A stretch of 64,000 nucleotides of DNA, taken from NCBI RefSeq assembly GCF_009389715.1, contig NC_052402.1:17690147-17754146 (forward strand). The letters run 5' to 3'. This document shows, in pieces, positions 10,805 to 21,532 of the stretch (position 1 is its first letter; each line of letters starts with the position of its first letter). Source of the DNA: Phoenix dactylifera (taxonomy: Eukaryota > Streptophyta > Magnoliopsida > Arecales > Arecaceae). The notes beneath the pieces are model-generated. The model was not told where the DNA came from. It was given only the letters and a program-made list of their open reading frames with translations, and did no database searches. The translations under genes and the position numbers were made by a program.

Positions 10805-11588
10805 GCCACAGAAGACTGTAGCAAGGTAGAGAACACACATTCCACTCCTAGCATTCAAGTTTTCAAGCTCTCTAAGTGCTCTTCAACGAGAAAAAGGGAA
10901 GATCTGCATTTACTGCTCCACCAACATCTTCCCAGCATTCAAAGCTTCCTCCTCCTGCTTTCAAGTCGATCACTCTTTCAAGAGGAGACCGGAGTTCCAG
11001 AAGCCACACCTCTTCACCATCTTAAAAGCGTTTGAGGGCTTCTAACTCCTTTACGATTATATTGTTTTAAATCTGCTTTTTGAGAAGCTATTTTCTGTTT
11101 TTCTTCTATCTCGTGTATTTACTTGATTCAATCGGGGGATTGAATCAAGGGGATTAAGGTTGGTTGGTGAGCCGGTTTAAAACCAACGAGTGTAAGGGTT
11201 TGATTGTGAGCCCGGAAAAACAATCGGGGTTGGTTCTAGTCGGTGAGCCTGGGAAAACCGACCGAGTTCGTTGTGAGCTCGTAAAACAACAAGTTCGGTT
11301 GTGAGCTTGCAAAACAACCGGCTGTAATCCAAGGGGGTTATAGTGAAATTCCCAAGTGAGACTTGGGGAGTGGACGTAGGAGTAAGGGTTAGCTCCGAAC
11401 CACTATAAAACTTTGTGTTTGTAGTGCATTGTCTCTCATCTTCTTCCCCACACATTACTCACAGCACTTAGCTTTAATTAAATAACTGGCTATAGTATTT
11501 AGTTAATCATCCACAAAGTTTTAATTAGCTAAGTTAATTTAAAAACCCAATTCACCCCCCCTCTTGGGTTGTCTATCTGGGCAACAAG

Positions 11589-11600
11589 TGGTATCAGAGC
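11589..11600 (+). other. Primer-binding site of copia SIRE-type element
   Basis: TGGTATCAGAGC lies two bases after the 5' LTR and is complementary to the initiator tRNA-Met 3' end. Confidence 0.95.
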
Positions 11601-11635
11601 CAAAAACTCTTCCACTCAAGAGTTAAAAGATCAAA

Positions 11636-13417
11636 ATGACAACCCCATTTGGATCTTCTCACATTGAGGGTCAGTCCACCCAAAGACCTCCTTTCTTCAA
11701 TGGATCCGACTACTCATACTGGAAGGCTAGGATGAGAATATTCATCCAAGCCCAAGACTATGAGATGTGGACCATTGTAGTGAATGGCCCATACATCCCA
11801 TCCACATATGTAGAGGGTGTTAAGGTACCCAAACTAGAAACGGATTGGGATGAACATGACATGAGGAAGGCACAACTAAACTCTAAAGCAATGAATGTGT
11901 TTTATTGTGCCTTAGACCATAATGAATTCAATAGAGTTTCAACTTGTAATTCTGCAAAAGAAATTTGGGACAGACTTGAAGTGACCCATGAGGGCACGAA
12001 TCAAGTCAAGGAATCCAAAATAAACATCTTGGTTCATAAATATGAACTATTTAAAATGGATTCAAATGAAACAATCACAAGCATGTTCACTATGTTTACT
12101 GATATTGTCAATGGCCTAAAAAGCCTTGGCAAGAACTATACTAACAGTGAACTTGTCAGGAAAATCCTTCGGTGTCTACCAAGATCGTGGGAAGCCAAGG
12201 TGACGGCGATCTAAGAAGCTAAAGACTTGAACAAGCTTCAACTTGAAGAGCTCCTTGGATCCCTGATGACGCATGAGCTTACCATGAAACAACACAACGA
12301 GGAAGAGTCCTCCCATAAGAAAAAGGTAATAGCTTTAAAATCTACTTCTTCTAACAAGGACCTGTCTTGCAGCAGCAGCAGTGAAGAGGAAGAAGATGAG
12401 GAAGATGGTGGTGAGGCACTTCTTGTGCGCAAGTTCAAGAAGTTTATCAACCACAAGAAGACGTATCATCAAAGGAGAGGTCCCTCAAATTCCTACCGCA
12501 GAGACAAAGGTAAGGAAAGGGAAAATGAGGGGATTGGGTGTTACGAGTGCAAGAAGCCGGGACACATAAGAGCAGAGTGCCCCTTACTGAAGAAGGGGAG
12601 TAAGTACAAGAAGAAGAAGGCACTTGTCACCACCCTATCGGACTCCGACGCATCATCTTCATCATCGGATGAAGAACAAGAAGAGAAGGCCAATTTCTGT
12701 TTCATGGCCAACGAAAATGAGGTAATTTTCGATACGCATTTTGATTTTACATTTGATGAACTTTATGATGCGTTCAATGAATTAATGATTGAGTATAAGA
12801 ATATAAATGTTAAAAACAGAGAACTAAAAGTAACTAACCAAAGTTATATTCATAAGCATGATTCATTAATTAAGGATAAAGATAATCTCACCAAAGAAAA
12901 TCTAGAACTTAAGACAAGCAACCAACTCCTAATTAAGAAGACTAACACCTTAACGAAAGATATTGAGAAACTAACAAAGGAATTTTCAGATCTCAAAAAC
13001 CATAAACAAGTCTTAAACAAGGATCTAACTAAAGAGCTAAATGATCTAAAAATCGAAAATCAGACATTAACTAAAGAACTAAACAAATACAAACCCTTAG
13101 TTGAAAAATTCACATATAGTTCTGAAAAGTTAAACATGATATTTAATAATCAACGAGCCGTATTTAATAAAGCGGGTTTAGGGTATAAACCAAGGAATAA
13201 GCAAAAACTTCTTAGTAACTTCTTTGTTAAAGCTGGGGAAACTAAAATTAAGAAAATAACTTGCTTTTGTTGTGGAATAGTAGGACATAAAGCAAATGCA
13301 TGTAATTTTAGGAAAAGTAAAACTAAAAGAAAAAATAAAAGGGTATGGGTTCCAAAAGGAACCAACTTGACTAACCATGAAGGACCCAAGAAAACTTGGG
13401 TACCTAAGATGACATGA
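11636..13417 (+). pseudogene. Copia gag with one in-frame stop
   Basis: The frame starts at ATG 11636. It gives a UBN2/copia-type gag N-terminus (motif FNGSDYSYWKARM), open to a TAA at 12212-12214. The same frame then reopens through to 13417. The stop looks like CAA changed to TAA. The second part has acidic Ser-rich segments, a CCHC knuckle CYECKKPGHIRAEC (near 12540), a long Lys/Asn/Leu-rich coiled-coil-like stretch (about 12780-13110) and a second knuckle CFCCGIVGHKANAC (near 13264). Two knuckles and the extended C-terminal half are typical of the large gag of SIRE-type elements. Gag forms the virus-like particle that packages element RNA. Confidence 0.88.
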
Positions 13418-13469
13418 TTTGCTTGTGTAGGAGTGTCTTGCAGCCAAGGTCAACAAAAACTGCTGGTAT

Positions 13470-16400
13470 TTGGATAGTGGCTGTTCAAGGCACATGACGG
13501 GTGATAAAGATCAATTTTTCACCCTTGAAGCTAAGAAGGGAGGTGCTGTGACTTTTGGAGACAACAACCAAGGTCACATCATTGGTATTGGTAAAGTTCA
13601 AATCACCCCTTCTACCTTTATAGATAATGTTAGATATGTTGATGGTCTTAAGCATAACTTGTTAAGCATTAGTCAATTATGTGATAAAGGATATGATGTT
13701 ATGTTTAAACCATCACTATGTATTATAACAAATCCTAATGATAATAGTTTAGTTTTTAAAGGGATGAGACGTGGAAATGTATATGTGGTAGATCTAGAAG
13801 ACCTTACAAAACATAACCAATGTTTAGTTGTTAATGAAACTAAAGAAAATGATGCTAGTTGGTTATGGCACCGTAAGTTAGGTCATGCAAGCATGGACAC
13901 AATAACTAAACTAGTTAAAAGAGACTCCGTGATAGGTTTGCCAAAATTAAAATTTGAAAAGAACAAAATATGTGAAGCATGTCAATTTGGCAAACAATCT
14001 AGAAACTCTTTTAAATCCATTAAATGTGTCTCTACTTCTAGGCCTCTAGAATTACTACACATGGACCTATTTGGTCCAACTAGAACAACAAGTCTAGGTG
14101 GAAATAAATATGGTCTAGTTATAGTAGATGATTACTCTAGGTACACATGGGTCATGTTTCTAGCGCATAAGGATCAAGCATTTTCTATGTTTAAAAAGTT
14201 CCATAAGGAAGTAACAAATGCTAGAGAGTCCTCAGTTATAGCTATTAGAAGTGACCATGGTACCGAATTCGAAAATCAATTATTTGATGAATTTTGTAGT
14301 AAAAAGGGGATAATCCATAATTTCTCAGCACCTAGGACACCACAACAAAATGGAGTTGTGGAAAGGAAAAATAGAACCCTAGAGGAAATGGCTAGAACGA
14401 TGTTATGTGAAAGTAACCTCCCTAAGTACTTTTGGGGAGAAGCCATTAATACTTCTTGCCATGTATTAAATAGAGTTCTATTAAGACCCATCATAAAGAA
14501 AACACCATATGAACTGTGGAAAAACAGAAAACCAAAGGTTAACTATTTTCATGTTTTCGGATGTAGGTGTTTTGTACATAATAATGGGAAAGATAATCTA
14601 GGGAAATTTGATCCAAAATCTGATGAAGGAATATTCCTAGGTTATTCTACAACTAGTAAAGCCTATAGAATCTTTAATAAAAGAATCCTAGTTATAGAAG
14701 AATCTATACATGTTGTTTTTGATGACTCTAGTGACATCTCATCTAGTAAGAAGGTTAATTTTGATGATGATATTGAAATACTTGAAGAAAAGATAGATGA
14801 GATGGGATTACAAGATGATAATCAAAAGTTGATTGAAGGAGAATCATCAAACCAAGAGCCTATAGTGGATCATGGGCTAACTAAAGCTTGGAGGTATGCT
14901 CATGGGCATCCTAAGAAACTAATTCTAGATGATCCATCCCAACCCGTTAGGACTAGAGCATCCCTTAGAAATTTGAATAACCATCTAGCTTTTGTTTCAC
15001 ACTTTGAGCCCAAACATATAGAAGAAGCCGAAAATGATGTAAATTGGATAAATGCAATGCAAGAAGAACTAAACCAATTTACTAGAAACAAAGTGTGGGA
15101 TCTAGTAGAGAGACCTTCTGAATATCCAATTATAGGTACAAAATGGATATATAAAAATAAGCTAGATGAAAATGGAATTGTTATAAGGAATAAGGCTAGA
15201 CTAGTAGCAAAGGGTTATAATCAAGAAGAAGGTATAGACTTTGATGAAACCTTTGCTCCCGTAGCTAGACTTGAGGCTATTAGACTATTATTAGCATATG
15301 CATGCTCTAAGGACTTCAAGCTATATCAAATGGATGTAAAAAGTGCTTTTCTAAATGGGTTTATTAATGAGGAGGTATATGTGGAACAACCTCCTGGTTT
15401 TGAAAATCATCAATACCCCAATCATGTGTATAAACTGAACAAAGCACTTTATGGTCTAAAACAAGCACCTAGAGCATGGTATGAGAGACTTAGTAAATTT
15501 CTATTAGAACATGAATTCTCTAGGAGAAATGTAGATACAACATTATTTCTGAAAAAAAAAAATAAGGATATGTTATTAGTACAGATTTATGTTGATGATA
15601 TCATTTTCGGTGCTACTAACAATCGCCTCTGCGAGGAATTTGCTGATTTGATGCAGAGTGAGTTTGAGATGAGCATGATGGGAGAGCTGAACTACTTCCT
15701 CGGGCTTCAAATCAAACAATCTGAAGGAGGCATCTTCATCAATCAAGCCAAATATATCAAGGAGATGCTCAAGAAGTTCGATATGGAGGGAAACAAGTCA
15801 ATCAGCACCCCCATGAGCTCATCATGTAAGTTAGACCAAGATGAATCAGGTAAATCTGTAGATCAAAAACTTTATAGAGGTATGATAGGTTCTTTACTGT
15901 ATCTTACTGCAAGTAGGCCTGATATTATGTTTAGTGTGTGCATGTGTGCTAGATATCAGGCTAATCCTAAAGAATCACACCTAGCTGCAGTTAAGAGAAT
16001 CTTTAAATACTTAATAGGAACTAAGAACATAGGGCTGTGGTACTCTAAAGAATCTAGCCTAAACTTAATAGGGTACACAGATTCAGACTTCGCTGGATGT
16101 AAGCTTGATAGAAAAAGTACCAGCGGGTCTTGTCAATTTCTAGGAGAAAACCTAATCTCATGGTTTAGCAAGAAACAAAACTCGGTTGCATTATCCACTG
16201 CAGAAGCTGAATATGTTGCAGCCGGGAGTTGTTGTGCTCAAATCTTGTGGATTAAACAACAATTAGAAGATTATGGCATTAAACAAGATAAAATCCCCAT
16301 TAATTGTGATAATACAAGTGCCATAAACCTAACTAAAAATCCAATTCAACACTCAAGAACTAAACACATTGAGATAAGACATCACTTCATAAGAGATCAT

Positions 16401-16532
16401 GTATTGAATGGTGATGTGACTCTCCAATTTGTTTGTACTGATAATCAATTAGCAGATATTTTCACAAAACCCCTAAGTGAAGAGAGGTTCAGTGTACTTA
16501 GGAGGGGATTAGGAGTGATTGACCCATCCTAG
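13470..16532 (+). CDS. Copia pol: protease, integrase, reverse transcriptase, RNase H
   Basis: This is an open frame of 1,020 codons in a different frame from gag. The listed start is only where the frame becomes recognisable: codons upstream (about 13425-13469) also read as pol, but a TAG near 13422 and a frame change separate them from gag. Domains in order are protease [10 protein letters not shown] (near 13473), integrase HHCC (about 13870-13990), integrase D, D, E near 14062, 14253 and 14361, reverse transcriptase YVDDIIFG (near 15587), and RNase H (ADxKS-type block, about 16080-16440). The protein acts in virus-like particles to copy and insert the element. No stop falls inside these domains, but expression as gag-pol would need the broken junction to be bypassed. 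Confidence 0.88.
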   Translation: MDSGCSRHMTGDKDQFFTLEAKKGGAVTFGDNNQGHIIGIGKVQITPSTFIDNVRYVDGLKHNLLSISQLCDKGYDVMFKPSLCIITNPNDNSLVFKGMRRGNVYVVDLEDLTKHNQCLVVNETKENDASWLWHRKLGHASMDTITKLVKRDSVIGLPKLKFEKNKICEACQFGKQSRNSFKSIKCVSTSRPLELLHMDLFGPTRTTSLGGNKYGLVIVDDYSRYTWVMFLAHKDQAFSMFKKFHKEVTNARESSVIAIRSDHGTEFENQLFDEFCSKKGIIHNFSAPRTPQQNGVVERKNRTLEEMARTMLCESNLPKYFWGEAINTSCHVLNRVLLRPIIKKTPYELWKNRKPKVNYFHVFGCRCFVHNNGKDNLGKFDPKSDEGIFLGYSTTSKAYRIFNKRILVIEESIHVVFDDSSDISSSKKVNFDDDIEILEEKIDEMGLQDDNQKLIEGESSNQEPIVDHGLTKAWRYAHGHPKKLILDDPSQPVRTRASLRNLNNHLAFVSHFEPKHIEEAENDVNWINAMQEELNQFTRNKVWDLVERPSEYPIIGTKWIYKNKLDENGIVIRNKARLVAKGYNQEEGIDFDETFAPVARLEAIRLLLAYACSKDFKLYQMDVKSAFLNGFINEEVYVEQPPGFENHQYPNHVYKLNKALYGLKQAPRAWYERLSKFLLEHEFSRRNVDTTLFLKKKNKDMLLVQIYVDDIIFGATNNRLCEEFADLMQSEFEMSMMGELNYFLGLQIKQSEGGIFINQAKYIKEMLKKFDMEGNKSISTPMSSSCKLDQDESGKSVDQKLYRGMIGSLLYLTASRPDIMFSVCMCARYQANPKESHLAAVKRIFKYLIGTKNIGLWYSKESSLNLIGYTDSDFAGCKLDRKSTSGSCQFLGENLISWFSKKQNSVALSTAEAEYVAAGSCCAQILWIKQQLEDYGIKQDKIPINCDNTSAINLTKNPIQHSRTKHIEIRHHFIRDHVLNGDVTLQFVCTDNQLADIFTKPLSEERFSVLRRGLGVIDPS

Positions 16533-17092
16533 TGGGAGTTTCCACTAGATTAATTGATTTTGATGGTTAAAATGAGGTTAAAATAGAGTTTCTATTCAAT
16601 GATCATCAAATCAGATCCCAACTAGGTGATTTTCCCTCATTTGGCACGGTTATAGCATGATTTTTAAGTGCGTGCCAAGGTTAGAGACGACTCGAGTAAG
16701 TTTCAGAGCCGGCTCCTAAGGGGGAGTCGACTCGCACATTGTCGGGAGTCGACTCGAAGTCTACAGGCGCATAAGGAGAGTCGACTCGCGCATTTTCTGG
16801 AGTCGACTCGAGGTCGAGTCGACTCGCGACTCAGGGGAGTCGACTCGCAGTCGGGATCCGACTTTTTAACCCTAGGTTTGTCGTTTCGCAAACACTTTTT
16901 CTCAAGCCGCCACTGTTCACAAAGCCCTAGAGCCGACTCCTAGGTCATCCTCGATCGTCTCCAAGCCCTTTTCCCGTCGATTCTTCGCCGGACATTGAGT
17001 TTCTGTCCGTTCCTAGGTCTTTTCAGGTCAGTCCCGAGCTTCCTCTATCGATCCTTCTTCGTTCTCTAGGTTTTCATCTCGTTTAGGTCAAG
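16533..17092. other. Spacer between pol and ORF3 with second palindrome block
   Basis: This non-coding leader holds six perfect GAGTCGACTC palindromes between 16724 and 16846, plus degenerate copies (for example GACGACTCGAG near 16686). Pyrimidine tracts ending in AG shortly before ORF3 (for example TTCTCTAG near 17069 and TCGTTTAG near 17086) could serve as splice acceptors for a subgenomic ORF3 mRNA, as proposed for third ORFs in this lineage. That use is inference. Confidence 0.6.
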
Positions 17093-18748
17093 ATGCCTCG
17101 CAAGGGAGTTGTTAGAAAGAGGTCCCGTCCCGTGGCCGGTCCCGAGCGGCGCTCCAAGGCGCGGCACGATCCCGCGAGGCAACCTCCTCCGGATCGTTCC
17201 CCGCCTAGGGTGGTTCATGTTAGGCCGTTGGCCGGGAAGGCCGTCACCTCCGGGAGGTATGTCACTTTCGACTATCTCTCCCGGGAAGGATTCACCATAG
17301 GCGATAGGCTTAGAGCCCAGGGTCTAGAGTACTTCCTCACCTTGGACCTTCCCACCTATCCTGGCCTAGTTCAAGAGTTCTACAGTACCGTCCATCGGGG
17401 AGATGGAGGTATTGAGGGCACGGTATTAAGTGTCCCATTGCGTGTCACAGAGGACCTCATTGCCCATATCCTCCACCTTCCATTAGTAGGGGTGGCTCCT
17501 GCACATCCTGAGGATAGATTTGAGGCCCTTACGATCGTCTTAGGGCATCCACCTCAGTCTCCCCTAGATGAGGTATCTGCTAGCTCACTTCCTATTGAAG
17601 TGAGAATCCTTTTGAGCATTTTGTCCAGGTCCATCTTCCCTAAGACAGGGAGATTTGATTTTGTGAATGAGAGGGACCTAGCTATTATGTCTTACATTCT
17701 TCAGGACACCCCGGTCAACTTCCCCAAGCTCATTTATAGGTATATGTGTGAGCCCCTGGATAGACCTAGGCTCTCCCTCCCATACGGAATGATATTCACT
17801 CTTCTCTTTAGGCAGTACGAAATTTTTATTCCTGAAAAGGAACCCTCTCGTGCCTTGCGATGGACTGATCGCTTGGGTACGGGGACCATGCACAGGATGG
17901 GATTTCGGAAGAGAGAAGGGATCCGGGTTAGGAAGTCCACTCTCACCGCTCAGACCACCAGACCATCACCCAGTCCTGAGCCAGATTCTGACTACCCAGA
18001 GTTCCCAGACCATCCAGACCTTCCATCCACTCCTCCTGCTCCTACCACCTCTGCCGGACCTTCCTCCTCAGCTCCACCATCTATGGAGGTCCGTATTGAT
18101 CCAGAGCAGCTCCGGGAGCTGCGGCAGGAGATCGTCCGAGATTTGAGGGACGAGCTGCTTCGGGAGCTCCGAGGTTCCGTGCCAGCTCCCACTCCTGCAC
18201 CCACTCCATCCTCAGCATTGGTCCCATCCTTGACAGCCGTGACAGACATGACGGCTGAGGTGCGGCAGGAGATCTACAACATTAGGACCCTGGTGCAGGC
18301 CCAGTTCCACAGCATGAGCGAGGTCACGAGCACCACGAGGAGGATGCGGGATGACATCCGCCGTGACATGCACACCACCACCGAGGGGGCCGAGCGCTTG
18401 TCGAATGTGCTCATCGACAGGCTGGACGCACTTCAGACCTCGGTGACTGGGCTTCAGACGTCGGTGACTGAGCTCTCCACTACACATAGCAGAGCCACCA
18501 CGTCTATTATCACGCAGCTGGGCCATGTTACAGAGGCAGTCGCCCTCCTCATGGAGCAGAGCCGATTGAGAGGAGGAGTCACATCCTCGAGAGGAGGAGC
18601 TACATCCTCCAGAGGAGGAGATGTATCCTCGAGAGGGGGAGCTACATCCTCCAGAGGAGGAGATGTATCCTCGAGAGGGGGAGCCACATCCTCCAGAGGA
18701 GGAGATGTATCCTCGAGAGGGGGAGCCACATCCTCGAGGAGGTCATAG
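17093..18748 (+). CDS. ORF3 of SIRE-type element (plant-transposon domain, coiled coil, C-terminal repeats)
   Basis: This is an intact 551-codon ORF with an ATG start, in the position where SIRE-lineage elements carry an 'envelope-like' ORF. The N-terminus (residues 1-40) is Arg/Pro-rich and basic, like a nuclear or nucleic-acid-binding tail. Residues about 55-260 (core PTYPGLVQEFYSTV, then VPLRVTEDLIAHILHLP) resemble the 'putative plant transposon protein' domain (PF20167-like), common in plant retroelement ORFs. Residues 280-330 are Pro/Ser-rich. Residues about 330-360 (heptad-like LRELRQEIVRDLRDELL) and 385-490 look coiled-coil. The last ~45 residues are a tandem SRGGATSSRGGDV-type repeat. 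I see no signal peptide or clear transmembrane helix, so a true envelope role is not supported; a structural, gag-like or RNA-binding role is as likely. Confidence 0.75.
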   Translation: MPRKGVVRKRSRPVAGPERRSKARHDPARQPPPDRSPPRVVHVRPLAGKAVTSGRYVTFDYLSREGFTIGDRLRAQGLEYFLTLDLPTYPGLVQEFYSTVHRGDGGIEGTVLSVPLRVTEDLIAHILHLPLVGVAPAHPEDRFEALTIVLGHPPQSPLDEVSASSLPIEVRILLSILSRSIFPKTGRFDFVNERDLAIMSYILQDTPVNFPKLIYRYMCEPLDRPRLSLPYGMIFTLLFRQYEIFIPEKEPSRALRWTDRLGTGTMHRMGFRKREGIRVRKSTLTAQTTRPSPSPEPDSDYPEFPDHPDLPSTPPAPTTSAGPSSSAPPSMEVRIDPEQLRELRQEIVRDLRDELLRELRGSVPAPTPAPTPSSALVPSLTAVTDMTAEVRQEIYNIRTLVQAQFHSMSEVTSTTRRMRDDIRRDMHTTTEGAERLSNVLIDRLDALQTSVTGLQTSVTELSTTHSRATTSIITQLGHVTEAVALLMEQSRLRGGVTSSRGGATSSRGGDVSSRGGATSSRGGDVSSRGGATSSRGGDVSSRGGATSSRRS

Positions 18749-19537
18749 ATGATTTTGAGTTGTGTTTTGTCTTCTTTTGTATTGTTCTTGCTTTACCTAT
18801 TGTATGCTCAAATGTATTCACCTTCATATCAATACAATGAGTAGACATCTTATCTTCATTTCTGTGCCATTTGATGATTGACTGTGCCATTTGTGCCATT
18901 GATTGTGTGTGATTACCTCCTTTTTGGTATGATGACAAAAAGGGGGAGAAATGTGTAAGTATAAAATATGTAAAAGGGGAGAAATATTAAAAAATATGTA
19001 AAAGAAATCAATGGAAATAAATAAAACGATAAACTCTTAAAAACACACATAAATTTGTTCTAAGTGGATTCCGTACCTCGAGGCTCATTATCTCTCTTTT
19101 GGGGCTCCTAATGGAGTAATCTCCAGAATCTATTCAAGGGATATTCGGAGATTAGCTGAATCCTACTCAAGAACAAATTGACAGATTTTCTCTCTAAAAA
19201 CAAAATTTTAGTTCAAAAATTTCAAAGCATTAAAAGGAAATTCAAAAAATCAAAACATAGTTGAATGCATATGTTGAGGGGGAGAATCTGAATTTTAATC
19301 AAGCTAAATTATTAATGTCATATAAGCCAAACAATTGATTGCAGAATATGAAGGCTTATATAATTCCAAATGAAAGGGGGAACTTTAACTCCGAAATTTA
19401 ATGTTTCACTCCTTTCAAACTTGGATAAATTAAATTATCAAGACATTTGAATTCATTTATGGAGTTTATTTCATTATTTACTGAGCAACTCATTTTACAT
19501 ATACTCAAAGTTTTGTCATCATCAAAAAGGGGGAGAT
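18749..19537 (+). other. 3' untranslated part of copia element and polypurine tract
   Basis: This AT-rich non-coding stretch separates ORF3 from the 3' LTR. Several AAAAGGGGGAGAA-like words recur (about 18938, 18975, 19275 and 19372). The true polypurine tract AAAAAGGGGGAGA at 19524-19536 abuts the LTR that starts at 19538. No further ORF is credible. Confidence 0.7.
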
Positions 19538-21425
19538 TGTGGAGTGATCGATTAAAACCCCGTTTGATTTTGATGAGCTCAAAGCATTTGAGTATATCTT
19601 GTGATTACTAATGAATTCAATTGAGTGTTTCAGTAAAAATCCTGTCCAAGTGTCTCTAGACTTGGTTCATAGCATTTTGGATAAGTTAAGAAGTCTGCAT
19701 GAACCAATGTCTGAGATACGAGTCGACTCCCGAGTTTCACGAGTCGACTCCAAGCGTATCAAGGTCACTGGCACGAGCTCGAGTCGACTCCTGATCAGTA
19801 CGAGTCGACTCCGACTGAAAACAGACAGAAGGATAGAAGAGCAGTTTTTCAGGTCTGAGATTCGAGTCGACTCCAGTGGAATGCGAGTCGACTCCCAGCG
19901 GTACACACAGAAAAAGTCAGAGAGCGTTTTATGGACTCTGAGATTCGAGTCGACTCCAGTGGAACGCGAGTCGACTCCCAGCGGTACACAAAGAAAAAGT
20001 CAGAGAGCGTTTTATGGACTCTGAGATTCGAGTCGACTCCCGCAGTACGCGAGTCGACTCCGAGACTGTGCGACCATCGACAGACAGAAGACCATGTTAC
20101 TGCCTCTGAGATTCGAGTCGACTCCCAGACAGCTCGAGTCGACTCCAAGACAAGCTTCACGTCAAAAGGCAGAAGACCAACTTTCGGAAACTGAGAGCCG
20201 AGTCGACTCCAAGGAAGTTCGAGTCGACTCCAAGACTGGATGAGCCAAAAGACAGAGAATCGGGAGTTCGGGCTCTGAGATTCGAGTCGACTCCCAGGAC
20301 AGTCGAGTCGACTCGAGTGGACAAAATTCAAATTTAGATCCACGGAATACAGAGGATGAGCCGACTCCAAAATTGCCAGGTCAGCGCCAGAAGTTGGCGA
20401 GTCGACTCCGGGTCAAGACGAGTCGACTCCCAGTCAAGACGGCAACTTTAATTCAAACTGGGAACAGTTGCCGAGTCGACTCCGGAAAAGCTCGAGTCGA
20501 CTCCTGCTACAGCCGAGTCGACTCCTGATCGCGCGAGTCGACTCCAACCCACCAACGGTCACATTGTCAGGCTGCGCAGAGTGTGCAGAACGGCCAGAAA
20601 AAGCAGAGTAACGGCTAGTTTCCGTGGGGGTTGGCTTAAATAGCCACAGAAGACTGTAGCAAGGTAGAGAACACACATTCCACTCCTAGCATTCAAGTCT
20701 TCAAGCTCTCTAAGTGCTCTTCAACGAGAAAAAGGGAAGATCTGCATTTACTGCTCCACCAACATCTTTCCAGCATTCAAAGCTTCCTCCTCCTGCTTTC
20801 AAGTCGATCACTCTTTCAAGAGGAGACTGGAGTTCCAGAAGCCACACCTCTTCACCATCTTAAAAGCGTTTGAGGGCTTCTAACTCCTTTACGATTATAT
20901 TGTTTTAAATCTGCTTTTTGAGAAGCTATTTTCTGTTTTTCTTCTATCTCGTGTATTTACTTGATTCAATCGGGGGATTGAATCAAGGGGATTAAGATTG
21001 GTTGGTGAGCCGGTTTAAAACCAACGAGTGTAAGGGTTTGATTGTGAGCCCGGGAAAACAATCGGGGTTGGTTCTAGTCGGTGAGCCTGGGAAAACCGAC
21101 CGAGTTCGTTGTGAGCTCGTAAAACAACAAGTTCGGTTGTGAGCTTGCAAAACAACCGGCTGTAATCCAAGGGGGTTATAGTGAAATTCCCAAGTGAGAC
21201 TTGGGGAGTGGACGTAGGAGCAAGGGTTAGCTCCGAACCACTATAAAACTTTGTGTTTGTAGTGCATTGTCTCTCATCTTCTTCCCCACACATTACTCAC
21301 AGCACTTAGCTTTAATTAAATAACTGGCTATAGTATTTAGTTAATCATCCACAAAGTTTTAATTAGCTAAGTTAATTTAAAAACCCAATTCACCCCCCCC
21401 TCTTGGGTTGTCTATCTGGGCAACA
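19538..21425 (+). repeat. 3' LTR of copia SIRE-type element
   Basis: This 1,888-bp copy of 9700-11586 includes the palindrome array (19730-20544). Compared by eye, 13 single-base differences are seen and every one is a transition (C/T or G/A). That is what decay of methylated cytosines would give. Confidence 0.95.
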
Positions 21426-21430
21426 GAGGC

Positions 21431-21532
21431 CACATGGGAACTTGAGGAGGATATGCGAGCGAGACATCCACAACTCTTTGACAATGCAGGTATGTAAATT
21501 TCGAGGACGAAATTTTAATAAGGAGGGGAGAA
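21431..21532 (+). pseudogene. Displaced 3' end of gypsy integrase, plus polypurine tract
   Basis: Immediately after the copia TSD, the gypsy frame interrupted at 9699 resumes (TWELEEDMRARHPQLF). It ends at TAA 21495-21497. It completes the chromodomain-like tail typical of this lineage. The purine tract AAGGAGGGGAGAA (about 21520-21532) follows and primes plus-strand synthesis at the 3' LTR. The join is precise after removal of one GAGGC copy, which confirms the nesting. Confidence 0.9.

Larger units (their letters stand above)
9700..11586 (+). repeat. 5' LTR of copia SIRE-type element
   Basis: This is a 1,887-bp direct repeat of 19538-21425. It has three parts: a U3 dominated by GAGTCGACTC palindromes (9892-10706), a promoter-like zone near 10798, and a 3' part with repeated 'gtgagc' plus GGTT/AACC words (11160-11330). 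Open frames full of Glu-Ser-Thr and Val-Asp-Ser repeats here just translate the palindromes. Confidence 0.95.
9700..21425 (+). mobile_element. Ty1/copia SIRE/Maximus-type element with third ORF
   Basis: The element is 11.7 kb. The LTRs are 9700-11586 and 19538-21425. Both begin TGTGGAGTG and end GGGCAACA. TSDs GAGGC are at 9695-9699 and 21426-21430. The order is LTR, PBS, gag, protease-integrase-RT-RNase H, ORF3, PPT, LTR. Integrase before RT makes it copia. A large gag with two zinc knuckles, very long LTRs and a long ORF after pol point to the SIRE/Maximus lineage. By my count the LTRs differ at 13 positions in about 1.89 kb plus a C-run length change, so it is the youngest element of the nest. 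gag carries a stop, and the gag-pol junction is broken. Confidence 0.92.
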
